Part shown: positions 24,145 to 33,133 of the stretch, piece by piece
How the letters are laid out: every line of letters begins with the position of its first letter
How positions within the stretch are numbered: position 1 is the stretch's first letter
Assembly (NCBI RefSeq): GCF_005222805.1
Contig: NZ_STGC01000002.1
Span: forward strand, 633,836 to 697,835
Reading direction: 5' to 3'
From: Devosia sp. FKR38
GTDB lineage: Bacteria; Pseudomonadota; Alphaproteobacteria; Rhizobiales; Devosiaceae
Length of the DNA: 64,000 nucleotides
The notes under the pieces: generated by a model
What the model was told of the DNA's origin: nothing
The model's database searches: none
The model's input: only the letters and a program-made list of their open reading frames with translations
Program-made: the position numbers and the translations under genes

Positions 24145-24188
24145 CACTCCGGCTGCGGGGGAGGGGTCGGCAGACTAGGGGATAGCTC

Positions 24189-24197
24189 TGGGGATAA
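24189..24197 (-). promoter_or_regulatory. DnaA-box-like 9-mer
   Basis: TTATCCCCA on the minus strand, one mismatch from TTATNCACA. Confidence 0.4.
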
Positions 24198-24229
24198 GTG
24201 TTCGCGCGGCGATCGGGGCTACTAAGCGG

Positions 24230-24238
24230 TTTTGCACA
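24230..24238 (+). promoter_or_regulatory. DnaA-box-like 9-mer
   Basis: TTTTGCACA, one mismatch from TTATNCACA. Confidence 0.4.
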
Positions 24239-24247
24239 TGCCAAAGC

Positions 24248-24267
24248 GAATCATTGACTCCGGAGTC
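24248..24267. promoter_or_regulatory. Cluster of three GANTC (CcrM) sites
   Basis: GAATC, GACTC and GAGTC in 20 bases; the last two form the perfect palindrome GACTCCGGAGTC (24256-24267). GANTC is the target of the alphaproteobacterial cell-cycle methylase CcrM. Confidence 0.55.
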
Positions 24268-24273
24268 GCCGCG

Positions 24274-24288
24274 TTAAGCTTTCGTTAA
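24274..24288. promoter_or_regulatory. CtrA box
   Basis: TTAA-GCTTTCG-TTAA, a perfect consensus match, seven bases to the right of the GANTC cluster. Confidence 0.65.
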
Positions 24289-24330
24289 GGGTTAGGGCGG
24301 CGTGTCGGAGGCGATGCCCCGAACCGTCTG

Positions 24331-24345
24331 TTAACAGGGCATTAA
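24331..24345. promoter_or_regulatory. CtrA box
   Basis: TTAA-CAGGGCA-TTAA followed by CC, a perfect consensus match 43 bases from the previous one. Confidence 0.65.
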
Positions 24346-24477
24346 CCATGAGCCTGCGCGCTTGTGCCGCCACGAGCGCGATTGTGGAGAGCGATGAATT
24401 GGCTCAAAACACCGCCATGATAATACAAATACTAAGTCAGAAAGACTCTTTGGGGTTTTTGGAAAGGGAAGTTTGAC

Positions 24478-25503
24478 GTGAGCCATAAGCCTTTGCTCGC
24501 CACGGTCCTGGGCGAACGCCAGACGCGTCCCCCGGTGTGGATCATGCGTCAGGCCGGCCGCTATCTGCCCGAGTACCGGCAGACCCGCGCCCTCGCCAGG
24601 GACTTCCTCGATCTCTGCTACACGCCAGACCTGGCTGTGGAAGTCTCGCTGCAGCCGCTGCGACGCTTTGATCTCGACGCCGCCATCATGTTCTCCGACA
24701 TTCTGGTGGTCCCTGATGCCCTGGGCCAGAAGGTTCGCTTTGAACAAGGCGAGGGGCCCATCCTTGAGCCGGTGACCGAAGAGACGATCGGTGCGCTCAA
24801 GCCCGAACGGGCTTTGGCCCATTTGGCGCCGATGTTTGAGACACTGTCTCGTCTGCGCGCCGAGCTGGCTGACGACAAGACGCTGATTGGCTTCTGCGGT
24901 TCGCCCTGGACGGTGGCCACCTATATGATTGGCGGCCGCGGGTCGACGGACCAGGCTGCGGCGCGGCTCTTCGCCCTGCGCCACCCAGAGGCCTTTGCCG
25001 CCCTGATGGATGTTCTGGTGGCGACGAGCATCGACTATCTCGTTGGGCAATTTGAAGCGGGCGCCGATGTGGTGCAGCTGTTTGAGAGCTGGGCGCTCAA
25101 CCTGGACGATGCGGCTTTTGAAACGCAGGTGATTGCCCCCAATCGCCGGATCGTTGAGGGCGTGCGCGCCCGCGTGCCCAATGCGCCGATCATCGGCTTT
25201 CCGCGCGGCGCAGCCGGCAATCTGGCGCGCTATGCGGCCGGCACCGGCGTTAATGCCCTGGGTCTTGATTATGCCACGCCGCTCGACTTTGCCGCGCAGC
25301 ATCTGCCGGCGGGTCTCACGGTGCAGGGAAACCTCGATCCACTGCGCCTCGTAGCCGGTGGCGCGCAGATGGATGAGCGAGTCGACGCAATCATTGCCGC
25401 TCTTGCCGACCGGCCGCATATCTTCAATCTTGGCCATGGCATTGTGCCCGAAACGCCCATCGAGCACGTCGCCCGCTTGATCGAACGGGTCAAGGCCGGC
25501 TAA
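24478..25503 (+). CDS. hemE: Uroporphyrinogen decarboxylase
   Basis: A 341-residue TIM-barrel enzyme making coproporphyrinogen III in heme synthesis. PPVWIMRQAGRYLPEYR (about 18-34) is the diagnostic N-terminal signature with the substrate-binding Arg, IMFSDILVVPDALG carries the catalytic Asp region, and GFPRGA and NLGHGIVPETP complete the family pattern. It starts at GTG 24478 with GGAAAGGGAAG upstream. It is the first rightward gene from oriC and is followed after 27 bases by hemJ. Confidence 0.96.
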   Translation: MSHKPLLATVLGERQTRPPVWIMRQAGRYLPEYRQTRALARDFLDLCYTPDLAVEVSLQPLRRFDLDAAIMFSDILVVPDALGQKVRFEQGEGPILEPVTEETIGALKPERALAHLAPMFETLSRLRAELADDKTLIGFCGSPWTVATYMIGGRGSTDQAAARLFALRHPEAFAALMDVLVATSIDYLVGQFEAGADVVQLFESWALNLDDAAFETQVIAPNRRIVEGVRARVPNAPIIGFPRGAAGNLARYAAGTGVNALGLDYATPLDFAAQHLPAGLTVQGNLDPLRLVAGGAQMDERVDAIIAALADRPHIFNLGHGIVPETPIEHVARLIERVKAG

Positions 25504-25530
25504 CTGGCCGAAACTCTAGAGGATTCGACG

Positions 25531-25956
25531 ATGGAATGGGTCAAGGCACTGCATGTGCTCTCGGTGATCGCCTGGATGGCCGCGCTGCTCTATCTGCCAC
25601 GGCTGTTCGTCTATCACGCCGGCGCCACGGTGGGTTCCGAGCTCTCTGAAACGCTCAAGATCATGGAGCGCCGGCTCTATCGCGGCATCATGACCCCGGC
25701 GATGATCGCCACCTGGATTTTCGGGCTCTGGCTGGCCTTTGGCTATGGCCTGGTGGATTTCTCGCAGGGCTGGATGTGGCTCAAAGCTGTGATGGTCATT
25801 GCGCTCAGCGGCATGCATGGCTTTTACGGTTCGCTGCTGCGAGCCTTTGCGCAAGACCGCAATACGCGCAGCCACAAGTTCTTCCGCTCGATCAACGAAA
25901 TCCCCTTCGTCATCGCGGCTGTTATCGTGATTGCGGTGATTGTGAAGCCCTTCTAG
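25531..25956 (+). CDS. hemJ: Protoporphyrinogen oxidase HemJ
   Basis: A 141-residue membrane protein with four predicted helices, oxidising protoporphyrinogen IX. The conserved His8 in WVKALHVLSVIAWMAALLYLP, the LPRLFVYH segment (22-29) and the later KAVMVIALSGMHGFY helix match HemJ. With hemE it forms a small heme operon next to oriC. Confidence 0.92.
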   Translation: MEWVKALHVLSVIAWMAALLYLPRLFVYHAGATVGSELSETLKIMERRLYRGIMTPAMIATWIFGLWLAFGYGLVDFSQGWMWLKAVMVIALSGMHGFYGSLLRAFAQDRNTRSHKFFRSINEIPFVIAAVIVIAVIVKPF

Positions 25957-25960
25957 GGGC

Positions 25961-25976
25961 TGTTTCACGTGAATCG
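25961..25976. other. Degenerate parS-like site after hemJ
   Basis: TGTTTCACGTGAATCG, 14 of 16 matches to the parS consensus; a perfect left half and core, with two changes in the right half. Confidence 0.45.
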
Positions 25977-26137
25977 GCCGGTCCGTCCGCGGTTTCAATC
26001 TTGAAACTGGCGGCGGATCGGGTTACATGGGTTTTAACGCATCCCATCAATGAGCTGACCGGCCCCGGTCGCTGCGCGGTGCCTACCCTCCCAAAACGAC
26101 TAGCCGTCCAGATTTCCCTCAAGGGTTTATCCGCTAC

Positions 26138-27403
26138 ATGCAGAATATGAAGCTCAGTGAGCTCAAGGCCAAATCCCCGGCCGAACTGTTGGTGTTCGCC
26201 GAAGAACACGAGGTCGAGAATGCCTCGACCATGCGCAAACAGGAATTGATGTTTGCCATTCTCAAGGAACTTGCCGCCCAGGAAGTCGATATCACCGGCG
26301 AGGGCGTGGTTGAGGTTCTCCCCGACGGGTTCGGGTTTCTGCGCTCCCCTGATGCCAATTATCTTCCCGGTCCTGACGATATCTACGTCAGCCCCTCGCA
26401 AATTCGCCGCTTTGGTCTGCGGACCGGCGACACGGTTGAAGGCCAGATCCGGTCTCCCAAGGAAGGCGAGCGCTATTTCGCGCTGCTCAAGGTCAACACC
26501 ATCAATTTCGAAGACCCCGAGGCTGTTCGCCACAAGGTCAATTTCGACAATCTGACGCCGCTCTATCCCGATGAACGCCTGCGCATGGAGATCGATGATC
26601 CCACGCTCAAGGATCGCTCGGGCCGTGTCATTGATCTGGTTGCTCCGCTCGGCAAGGGCCAGCGCTGCCTGATCGTCGCGCCGCCGCGCGTCGGCAAGAC
26701 CATCATGATGCAGAATATCGCGCGCTCGATCTCGACCAATCATCCCGAGTGCTATCTGATCGTGCTGCTCATCGACGAGCGGCCCGAAGAAGTCACCGAC
26801 ATGCAGCGCACCGTGAAGGGCGAGGTGATTGCCTCGACCTTTGACGAGCCGGCGATCCGTCACGTCCAGGTGGCCGAGATGGTCATCGAAAAGGCTAAGC
26901 GGCTGGTCGAACACAAGCGCGATGTGGTGATCCTGCTCGACAACATCACCCGCCTCGGCCGCGCCTATAACACCGTTGTTCCGTCATCGGGCAAGGTGCT
27001 GACCGGTGGTGTGGACGCCAATGCGCTGCAGCGCCCGAAGCGCTTCTTTGGCGCCGCCCGCAATATCGAAGAAGGTGGCTCGCTCACCATCATCTCGACC
27101 GCGCTGATCGATACCGGCAGCCGCATGGACGAAGTGATCTTTGAAGAATTCAAGGGCACCGGCAACTCGGAAATCGTGCTCGATCGCAAGATTGCAGACA
27201 AGCGCGTCTTCCCGGCCATCGATATTTTGAAATCCGGCACGCGCAAAGAAGAACTGCTGGTTGCTCCAGATGCGCTCAAGAAGACTTATGTCTTGCGCCG
27301 TATTCTGAACCCGATGGGGACAGTGGATGCTATCGACTTCTTGCTCGATAAGCTGCGCCAGACCAAGAACAATGCCGAATTCTTCGAATCGATGAATACG
27401 TAA
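26138..27403 (+). CDS. rho: Transcription termination factor Rho
   Basis: A 421-residue hexameric RNA/DNA helicase. An N-terminal RNA-binding domain ([14 protein letters not shown], then the cold-shock-like [22 protein letters not shown], 64-85) precedes the ATPase with Walker [10 protein letters not shown] (182-190) and Walker [12 protein letters not shown]. The Q-loop and R-loop segments ([24 protein letters not shown]) are intact. A second ATG at 26147 is an alternative start. Confidence 0.97.
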   Translation: MQNMKLSELKAKSPAELLVFAEEHEVENASTMRKQELMFAILKELAAQEVDITGEGVVEVLPDGFGFLRSPDANYLPGPDDIYVSPSQIRRFGLRTGDTVEGQIRSPKEGERYFALLKVNTINFEDPEAVRHKVNFDNLTPLYPDERLRMEIDDPTLKDRSGRVIDLVAPLGKGQRCLIVAPPRVGKTIMMQNIARSISTNHPECYLIVLLIDERPEEVTDMQRTVKGEVIASTFDEPAIRHVQVAEMVIEKAKRLVEHKRDVVILLDNITRLGRAYNTVVPSSGKVLTGGVDANALQRPKRFFGAARNIEEGGSLTIISTALIDTGSRMDEVIFEEFKGTGNSEIVLDRKIADKRVFPAIDILKSGTRKEELLVAPDALKKTYVLRRILNPMGTVDAIDFLLDKLRQTKNNAEFFESMNT

Positions 27404-27424
27404 CTGTGATGGGCGCGCTGCTTC

Positions 27425-28747
27425 ATGCCGTCGCCCATTTCATTGCCTGACCCCATGCGGTCAGGCGATACCATTGTGGCGCTGTCCTCCGGGGCAACGC
27501 CATCTGGGGTGGCGGTGATCCGTCTCTCGGGCCCCTCTGTCTCCAGCATTGTTGCGACTATCGCCGGTTCCCTGCCGGAACCGCGGCGCCTGGTGCTGCG
27601 CCCCATCGGTAACCACTCCCTGCTTGATCGTGGCCTTGTGGCCTGGTTTCCGGGCCCAGCCAGCTTCACTGGCGAGGATTGTGCCGAGCTGCAGGTGCAT
27701 GGCTCCCCGGCCGGGGTTCGGGCCATCCTGAAGCTCCTGACGCAATTGGGCGCACGCCTGGCCGAGGCCGGCGAATTCACCCGCCGCGCCTTCGAAAATG
27801 GCAAGCTCGATCTCGTCGAGATCGAAGGCCTGGGCGATCTGCTCGACGCGGAAACCGAAAATCAACGCCGCCAGGCCCTGGCGCGATTCGAGGGTGGGTT
27901 GACCCAGCGCATCGATGGCTGGCGTCACCACTTGCTCGATCTGCGCGCCGAGATCGAAGCCAATCTCGATTTTTCCGATGAAGGTGACGTCGGCGACGCC
28001 CTGCCGGCCAGCTTTGGCGCTGATATTGCCGCCCTACGTGCAGACATCGACACGGCGCTGCAATCGGTCGAACACGGCCGCATCATTCGCGAAGGCATTC
28101 GCGTGGCGCTGGCCGGCCCGCCCAATGCCGGCAAGTCGAGCCTCCTCAATGCGCTGGCCAAATCCGACATCGCCATTGTCACCGACGAGGCCGGCACCAC
28201 GCGCGACGTGCGCGAAGTGCCGCTCGACATCAATGGCCAGCTCTATGTGCTGCTCGACCTGGCCGGGCTGCGCGACACCGACAGCAAGGCCGAGGCCGAA
28301 GGCGTGCGCCGCGCGCGCCTCGCCATTGAGCAGGCCGATATTGTGCTCTGGCTCCAGGCGCCCGATATTGCGGCGACGGATGATCCGCTGGTCGAGCGCG
28401 CCGACATCACCGTGGCGACCAAAAGCGATCTGGACCATCCCGGCAGCGCCGACATCGCGGTGTCTGCCATGACGGGCGCTGGCATCAACGACCTCCTGGC
28501 CGCTATCGAGATTGTGGGCCAGGGGCTGACCGGCACGGGATCGATGCTCCTGAGCCGGGAACGTGATAGACTGGCGCTGACGGCGGCAGTGGCGGCCTTG
28601 GATCAGGCAGCTGCGCAATTGGCACAGCCCGAACTGGCTGCCGAAAGCCTGCGGCAGGCATCGCAGGCGCTCGAACGGTTGATCGGTCGCATCGATGCCG
28701 AGCGGGTTCTGGATCGGCTGTTTTCGAGTTTCTGCATCGGCAAATGA
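27425..28747 (+). CDS. mnmE: tRNA modification GTPase MnmE
   Basis: A 440-residue enzyme that with MnmG makes the cmnm5U34 modification in tRNA. The N-terminal tetrahydrofolate-binding domain includes GEFTRRAFENGKLDL (116-130); the G domain has G1 GPPNAGKSS (231-239), a DEAGTTRD switch and G3 DLAGLRDT; the C-terminus ends FCIGK with the catalytic Cys437. Its stop codon is the first three bases of a near-perfect parS site. Confidence 0.96.
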   Translation: MPSPISLPDPMRSGDTIVALSSGATPSGVAVIRLSGPSVSSIVATIAGSLPEPRRLVLRPIGNHSLLDRGLVAWFPGPASFTGEDCAELQVHGSPAGVRAILKLLTQLGARLAEAGEFTRRAFENGKLDLVEIEGLGDLLDAETENQRRQALARFEGGLTQRIDGWRHHLLDLRAEIEANLDFSDEGDVGDALPASFGADIAALRADIDTALQSVEHGRIIREGIRVALAGPPNAGKSSLLNALAKSDIAIVTDEAGTTRDVREVPLDINGQLYVLLDLAGLRDTDSKAEAEGVRRARLAIEQADIVLWLQAPDIAATDDPLVERADITVATKSDLDHPGSADIAVSAMTGAGINDLLAAIEIVGQGLTGTGSMLLSRERDRLALTAAVAALDQAAAQLAQPELAAESLRQASQALERLIGRIDAERVLDRLFSSFCIGK

Positions 28748-28760
28748 TTCACGTGAAACA
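28745..28760. other. parS site overlapping the mnmE stop
   Basis: TGATTCACGTGAAACA, 15 of 16 matches to TGTTTCACGTGAAACA; a probable ParB binding site. Confidence 0.75.
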
Positions 28761-28780
28761 CTGCGGACGAGGCTGTGAAT

Positions 28781-28796
28781 TGATTCACGTGAAACA
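28781..28796. other. parS site upstream of mnmG
   Basis: TGATTCACGTGAAACA, identical to the site 36 bases to the left, in the mnmE-mnmG gap. Confidence 0.75.
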
Positions 28797-28829
28797 TTGC
28801 CCTATGGACCGCGACCGGAGAACACACCC

Positions 28830-30692
28830 ATGAGCGATTTTGCCGTTGTCGTTGTCGGAGGAGGCCATGCCGGCTGCGAAGCCGCCGCCGCCTCGGCGCG
28901 CCTGGGCGTCCCCACGGCCCTGATCACCCACAAGTTCGCGACCATAGGCGAGATGAGCTGCAATCCGGCCATCGGTGGCTTGGGCAAGGGCCATCTGGTG
29001 CGCGAAATCGACGCCATGGACGGGCTGATGGGCCGCGTCGCCGATGCCGCCGGCATCCAGTTTCGCGTGCTCAATCGCCGCAAGGGTCCCGCCGTGCGCG
29101 GACCGCGCGCCCAGGCCGATCGCAAGCTCTATCGGCTGGCCATGCAGGCGGCCATATCAGCGCAGCCCATTCTCACGGTGATCGAAGGCGAAGTCGATGA
29201 CATCATCGTCGAGGCTGGCGCCATCACCGGCGTGCGCCTGCTCGATGGCCGCGCCTTCGGTACCCGCGCCGTGGTGCTGACCACCGGTACTTTTCTGCGC
29301 GGGCTGATTCATCGCGGCGAAGAGACGGTGCCGGCCGGTCGCGTCGGTGAGGCGCCAGTGCTGGGCCTCTCCACCCGGCTCGAAGCGCTGGGCCTGGCGC
29401 TGGGGCGTCTCAAGACTGGCACGCCGGCGCGGCTCGATGGCAGCAGCATTGACTTCTCGGTGCTGGAATCGCAACCCGGCGACGAACCGCCGGAGCCGTT
29501 TTCGGCGCTGACGACGGCCATAACCACGCCGCAGATTGCCTGCCACATCACCCGCACCACGCAGGAAACGCACCGGATCATTTCCGATAATCTGCATCGC
29601 TCGGCGATGTATTCGGGCCGCATCCAGAGCCGCGGGCCGCGCTACTGTCCCTCGATCGAGGACAAGATCGTCCGCTTTGCCGATCGCGAGAGTCACCAGA
29701 TCTTCCTTGAGCCCGAAGGGCTTGATGATACGACCATCTATCCCAATGGTCTGTCGACCTCGCTGCCGGCCGACGTGCAGGAGGCCTTCCTGCGCTCCAT
29801 GCCGGGGCTGGAAAACGTGCGGATCGTGCGGCCAGGCTATGCGATCGAATATGACTATGTCGATCCGCGCGAATTGCGCTCGACGCTCGAGGTCAAGCGA
29901 CAGCCGGGCCTGTACCTCGCTGGCCAGATCAATGGCACCACCGGCTATGAAGAGGCCGGCGCCCAGGGCCTGCTGGCCGGCGCCAACGCCGCCCTGGCCA
30001 CGGCAGGGCGTGAGCCGCTGGTCCTCTCGCGCACCGAGAGCTATCTCGGCGTCATGGTCGATGATCTGGTGACGCGCGGGGTCTCCGAGCCCTATCGCAT
30101 GTTCACCTCACGCGCCGAGTTCCGCCTGCATCTGCGCGCTGACAATGCCGACCAGCGGCTGACGCCGCTGGCCATGTCCACGGGCCTGGTTGGCGAGCAA
30201 CGGTCCGAACTCTATCTGGAAAAGGCAGAGGCTCTCGCCACAGGCCGGGCCCTGTTGCGCCAGCTGAGTGCGACGCCCAGCGTGGCGCGCAAGGCCGGCA
30301 TTGCCGTCAATGAGGACGGCAAGCTGCGTTCGGCCTTCGACCTGTTGTCCTATCCTGACGTGACGCCCGCTGATGCGACGCGGCTGTGGCCCGAGATCGC
30401 TGGCATTGCCCCGGCGGTGCTGGACCAGTTGGTGGTAGATGCCCAATATGCCGTCTATCTGGACCGTCAGCGCGATGACATTGAGACGGTGCGGCGCGAC
30501 GAACAGAAGTCGATCCCTCAGGCCATCGACTATGACGCCATTCCCGGCCTCTCCATGGAACTGCGGCAAAAGCTCAAGCAGCTGCGACCGCAGACCATTG
30601 CCCAAGCCCAGGCCATGGACGGTATGACGCCGGCCGCCGTCACCCTGCTGCTGGCGGTGATCCGCCGCGGCGAATTGCGCAAGGCCAGCTGA
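28830..30692 (+). CDS. mnmG: tRNA uridine-5-carboxymethylaminomethyl(34) synthesis enzyme MnmG
   Basis: A 620-residue FAD protein, partner of MnmE. The dinucleotide-binding [13 protein letters not shown] (10-22) opens the protein; [31 protein letters not shown] and the ING-T-GYEEA region are typical. The start at 28830 is chosen because this motif is normally within 15 residues of the N-terminus; a TTG at 28797 lies in frame. Its TGA shares one base with the rsmG start (TGATG). Confidence 0.96.
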   Translation: MSDFAVVVVGGGHAGCEAAAASARLGVPTALITHKFATIGEMSCNPAIGGLGKGHLVREIDAMDGLMGRVADAAGIQFRVLNRRKGPAVRGPRAQADRKLYRLAMQAAISAQPILTVIEGEVDDIIVEAGAITGVRLLDGRAFGTRAVVLTTGTFLRGLIHRGEETVPAGRVGEAPVLGLSTRLEALGLALGRLKTGTPARLDGSSIDFSVLESQPGDEPPEPFSALTTAITTPQIACHITRTTQETHRIISDNLHRSAMYSGRIQSRGPRYCPSIEDKIVRFADRESHQIFLEPEGLDDTTIYPNGLSTSLPADVQEAFLRSMPGLENVRIVRPGYAIEYDYVDPRELRSTLEVKRQPGLYLAGQINGTTGYEEAGAQGLLAGANAALATAGREPLVLSRTESYLGVMVDDLVTRGVSEPYRMFTSRAEFRLHLRADNADQRLTPLAMSTGLVGEQRSELYLEKAEALATGRALLRQLSATPSVARKAGIAVNEDGKLRSAFDLLSYPDVTPADATRLWPEIAGIAPAVLDQLVVDAQYAVYLDRQRDDIETVRRDEQKSIPQAIDYDAIPGLSMELRQKLKQLRPQTIAQAQAMDGMTPAAVTLLLAVIRRGELRKAS

Positions 30693-31339
30693 TGCCCGAA
30701 CTGTCCGCCATCGCGCCCTATGAGCGCCATTTTGTCCGCCCCATCGAGGCCGTTGCTGCCGATCTGGAATCCTATGCTGTCCTGATGCGCAAGTGGCAGT
30801 CCATACAGAATCTTGTTTCACGTGAAACACTCAACGAGGTCTGGACCCGGCATTTTGCCGACAGCCTGCAGGTGCTGAACCTGCTCACCGAGTCGGACAA
30901 GAGCTTCATCGATATGGGCAGCGGTGGCGGCCTGCCAGCATTGCCTCTCGCGATCGCCCTCAAGGGTTCGAATCGCCACTTCACGCTGATGGAGCCCAAT
31001 GGGCGAAAGGTCAGTTTCCTGCGCACCGTGGCGCGCGAGCTCAGGCTGATGGTAACCGTCGAAGGGCGGCGCACCGATCAGATTGATTCACGTGAGACAC
31101 CGCCCGCCGACGTCATCACCTCGCGCGCGCTGGCCAGTCTGCCGCAATTGTGCGGCTGGATGGCGCCGTTCATGACGCCCAAGACACGGGCGATCCTGCA
31201 CAAAGGGCGGGAACATGTTGAAGAACTCGCCGAAAGCGCTACGCGCTGGAGCTACGACGTGTTAATAACCCCTAGTGACACTGATCGAAGCGGTGTCCTT
31301 CTCACGCTGAGCAATTTGCGAGAGAAATCAGTTAGTTAG
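30692..31339 (+). CDS. rsmG: 16S rRNA (guanine(527)-N7)-methyltransferase
   Basis: A 215-residue SAM-dependent methyltransferase. FIDMGSGGGLPALPLAI (about 72-88) is the SAM-binding motif I and HFTLMEPNGRKVSFL follows. The NLVSRETL codons near residue 41 are written in a perfect parS sequence, a known peculiarity of rsmG (gidB) genes next to parAB. It overlaps mnmG by one base. Confidence 0.95.
   Translation: MPELSAIAPYERHFVRPIEAVAADLESYAVLMRKWQSIQNLVSRETLNEVWTRHFADSLQVLNLLTESDKSFIDMGSGGGLPALPLAIALKGSNRHFTLMEPNGRKVSFLRTVARELRLMVTVEGRRTDQIDSRETPPADVITSRALASLPQLCGWMAPFMTPKTRAILHKGREHVEELAESATRWSYDVLITPSDTDRSGVLLTLSNLREKSVS
30814..30829. other. parS site, perfect consensus, inside rsmG
   Basis: TGTTTCACGTGAAACA, 16 of 16 matches, encoding the VSRET residues. 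Confidence 0.85.
31084..31099. other. parS-like site inside rsmG
   Basis: TGATTCACGTGAGACA, 14 of 16 matches, encoding DSRET about 90 codons after the perfect site. Confidence 0.55.
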
Positions 31340-31363
31340 CGGCGAACGAGCTGGAGGCCGATA

Positions 31364-32164
31364 GTGGCGCCCCGTATCCTGACACTGGCCAATCAGAAAG
31401 GCGGCGTGGGCAAGACCACGACTGCCATCAATCTCGCCACGGCCCTGGCGGCTATTGGCGAACGCGTGCTTATTGTTGACCTCGATCCGCAGGGCAATGC
31501 CTCGACGGGTCTGGGCATTTCCCGCACGGATCGCGAAGTTTCGTCCTATGACCTGCTGGTCGGCGAAGCCAGCGTGGCCCAGGCGGCGATCATGACCAGC
31601 GTGCCCAATGTGGCCATTGTCCCCTCGACCATGGACCTGCTGGGCGTCGAGCTGACCATTGCCGGCCATGCCGATCGGGCCTTCAAGCTGCGCAATGCCT
31701 TCAAGCAGCTCAACGAGCTCAGCATCAATGACAAGCCGGTCAGCTACATCCTGATCGATTGCCCGCCGTCGCTGAACCTGCTCACCGTCAATTCGCTGGT
31801 GGCGGCCGATGCCGTGCTGGTGCCGCTGCAGTGCGAGTTTTTCGCGCTGGAGGGCCTGAGCCAGCTTCTGCAGACCATCGAGCAGATCCGCTCGACGCTC
31901 AATCCGCGCCTGTCCATCCAGGGCGTGGTGATGACCATGTTCGACAAGCGCAATAATCTGAGCGAACAGGTGCTGCACGACGTGCGCAGTGAAATGGGCG
32001 ACCTGGTCTATGACACGGTGATCCCGCGAAATGTGCGCTTGTCGGAGGCACCCTCCTATGGCAAGCCCGCGCTGCTATATGATTTGAAATGTGCCGGCAG
32101 CCAGGCCTATCTGCGCCTGGCTACCGAAGTGATCCGCCGCGAGCGGCAGCTCAACGCGGCATAG
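31364..32164 (+). CDS. parA: Chromosome-partitioning ATPase ParA
   Basis: A 266-residue deviant Walker-type ATPase that moves the ParB-parS complex along the nucleoid. The signature KGGVGKTTT (12-20) has both lysines of the deviant Walker A; VDLDPQGNAS (38-47) and LIDCPPSLNLLT are the A' and B motifs. It starts at GTG 31364 and is followed after 10 bases by parB. Chromosomal type, given its place next to rsmG and oriC. Confidence 0.96.
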   Translation: MAPRILTLANQKGGVGKTTTAINLATALAAIGERVLIVDLDPQGNASTGLGISRTDREVSSYDLLVGEASVAQAAIMTSVPNVAIVPSTMDLLGVELTIAGHADRAFKLRNAFKQLNELSINDKPVSYILIDCPPSLNLLTVNSLVAADAVLVPLQCEFFALEGLSQLLQTIEQIRSTLNPRLSIQGVVMTMFDKRNNLSEQVLHDVRSEMGDLVYDTVIPRNVRLSEAPSYGKPALLYDLKCAGSQAYLRLATEVIRRERQLNAA

Positions 32165-32174
32165 GAGCCCGTCC

Positions 32175-33050
32175 ATGAACGAGAAACCCACACGTCTTGG
32201 CCGCGGGCTGGCTGCCCTGATTGGCGATATGGCCACTGTCGAGGGCGCCAGGGTCACCGAATCGGGTGGTGTGAAGCGCCTGCCGGTCGATTTCATCATC
32301 GCCAACCGTTCCAATCCGCGCCGCACCTTCGACAGCGAGCAGCTGGAAGAGCTGACCAATTCGATTCGCGAAAAGGGCGTGATGCAGCCGCTGCTGGTGC
32401 GGCCGAGCAATGACCCCAATATTTTCGAGCTGATTGCCGGTGAACGGCGCTGGCGCGCCGCGCAGCGCGCGGGCCTGCATGATGTGCCGGTGATTGTGCG
32501 CGATGTCGATGACAAGGAAGCCCTTGAGCTCGCCATCATCGAGAACGTACAGCGTGCCGATCTCAATCCGCTGGAAGAAGCCATGGGCTATGGCCAGCTG
32601 ATCGAGCAGTTCGACTATACCCAGCAGGATCTGGCGCAGGTGATCGGCAAGAGCCGCTCGCATGTCGCCAATACGCTGCGTCTGCTGCGGCTGCCCGAAG
32701 ACGTGCGCGAAATGGTCTCCAGCGGCTCGCTGACTGCCGGCCATGCCCGTACGCTGATCACCGCCGAGGATCCGGCCACCCTGGCGCGGCAGATCGTCAG
32801 CGGCGGCCTCTCGGTGCGCGAGGCAGAAGCCCTCAGCCAGCAGCGCGATATCGCCGGCACCAAAAAGCCCAGCGCTTCGGCGCAGGAGCGCGATGCCGAT
32901 ACGGTGGCGCTGGAGCGCCGCCTGTCCGATGCCCTGGGGCTATCGGTGTCGCTGGCGCATAGCGACCGCGGCGGCAAGCTCGAGATCCGCTACAAGACGC
33001 TCGAACAGCTCGACGGGCTCTGCGTCAAACTCACCGGATATGCCAATTAG
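32175..33050 (+). CDS. parB: Chromosome-partitioning protein ParB
   Basis: A 291-residue CTP-dependent DNA clamp that loads at parS. It has the N-terminal RLGRGLAALIGD stretch that stimulates ParA, the CTPase motifs including GERRWRAAQ (about 91-99) and ENVQRADLNPLEEA, a helix-turn-helix around LAQVIGKSRSHVANTLRLL that reads parS, and a C-terminal dimer domain. A further parS-like site lies across its stop codon. Confidence 0.96.
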   Translation: MNEKPTRLGRGLAALIGDMATVEGARVTESGGVKRLPVDFIIANRSNPRRTFDSEQLEELTNSIREKGVMQPLLVRPSNDPNIFELIAGERRWRAAQRAGLHDVPVIVRDVDDKEALELAIIENVQRADLNPLEEAMGYGQLIEQFDYTQQDLAQVIGKSRSHVANTLRLLRLPEDVREMVSSGSLTAGHARTLITAEDPATLARQIVSGGLSVREAEALSQQRDIAGTKKPSASAQERDADTVALERRLSDALGLSVSLAHSDRGGKLEIRYKTLEQLDGLCVKLTGYAN

Positions 33051-33064
33051 TTTCACGTGAAACG
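33049..33064. other. parS site at the parB stop
   Basis: AGTTTCACGTGAAACG, 14 of 16 matches; only the two outermost bases differ, and the inner 14 bases are perfectly symmetrical. Confidence 0.7.
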
Positions 33065-33080
33065 GTCACAGTAATAAGAC

Positions 33081-33116
33081 AAGCCCGGCCCCAGTCCCCT
33101 GGCGCCGGGCTTTTTT
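33081..33116 (+). terminator. Rho-independent terminator of parAB
   Basis: AAGCCCGGC (33081-33089) pairs with GCCGGGCTT (33104-33112), followed by TTTT. It separates parB from the convergent holA. Confidence 0.85.
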
Positions 33117-33133
33117 GCGTCTGGCGATAGCGC

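Larger units (their letters stand above)
24044..24477. other. Predicted chromosomal replication origin (oriC)
   Basis: A 434-base gene-free gap between the divergent maf and hemE genes, the position where alphaproteobacterial origins are known (hemE side in Caulobacter). It contains two perfect TTAA-N7-TTAA CtrA boxes and a third with one mismatch, three 9-mers one mismatch from the DnaA box TTATNCACA, five GANTC methylation sites (24089, 24248, 24256, 24263, 24444) and a short AT-richer segment (about 24412-24445). The nearby par genes and parS cluster agree. The DUF299/PPSR gene often found here in relatives is not present in the gap. Confidence 0.8.

Noticed and set aside
30961..30978. A tRNA T-loop-like GGGTTCGAATCGCC sequence
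   Set aside because: It lies within rsmG codons and no acceptor or anticodon stem can be built around it. No tRNA was found in the window.
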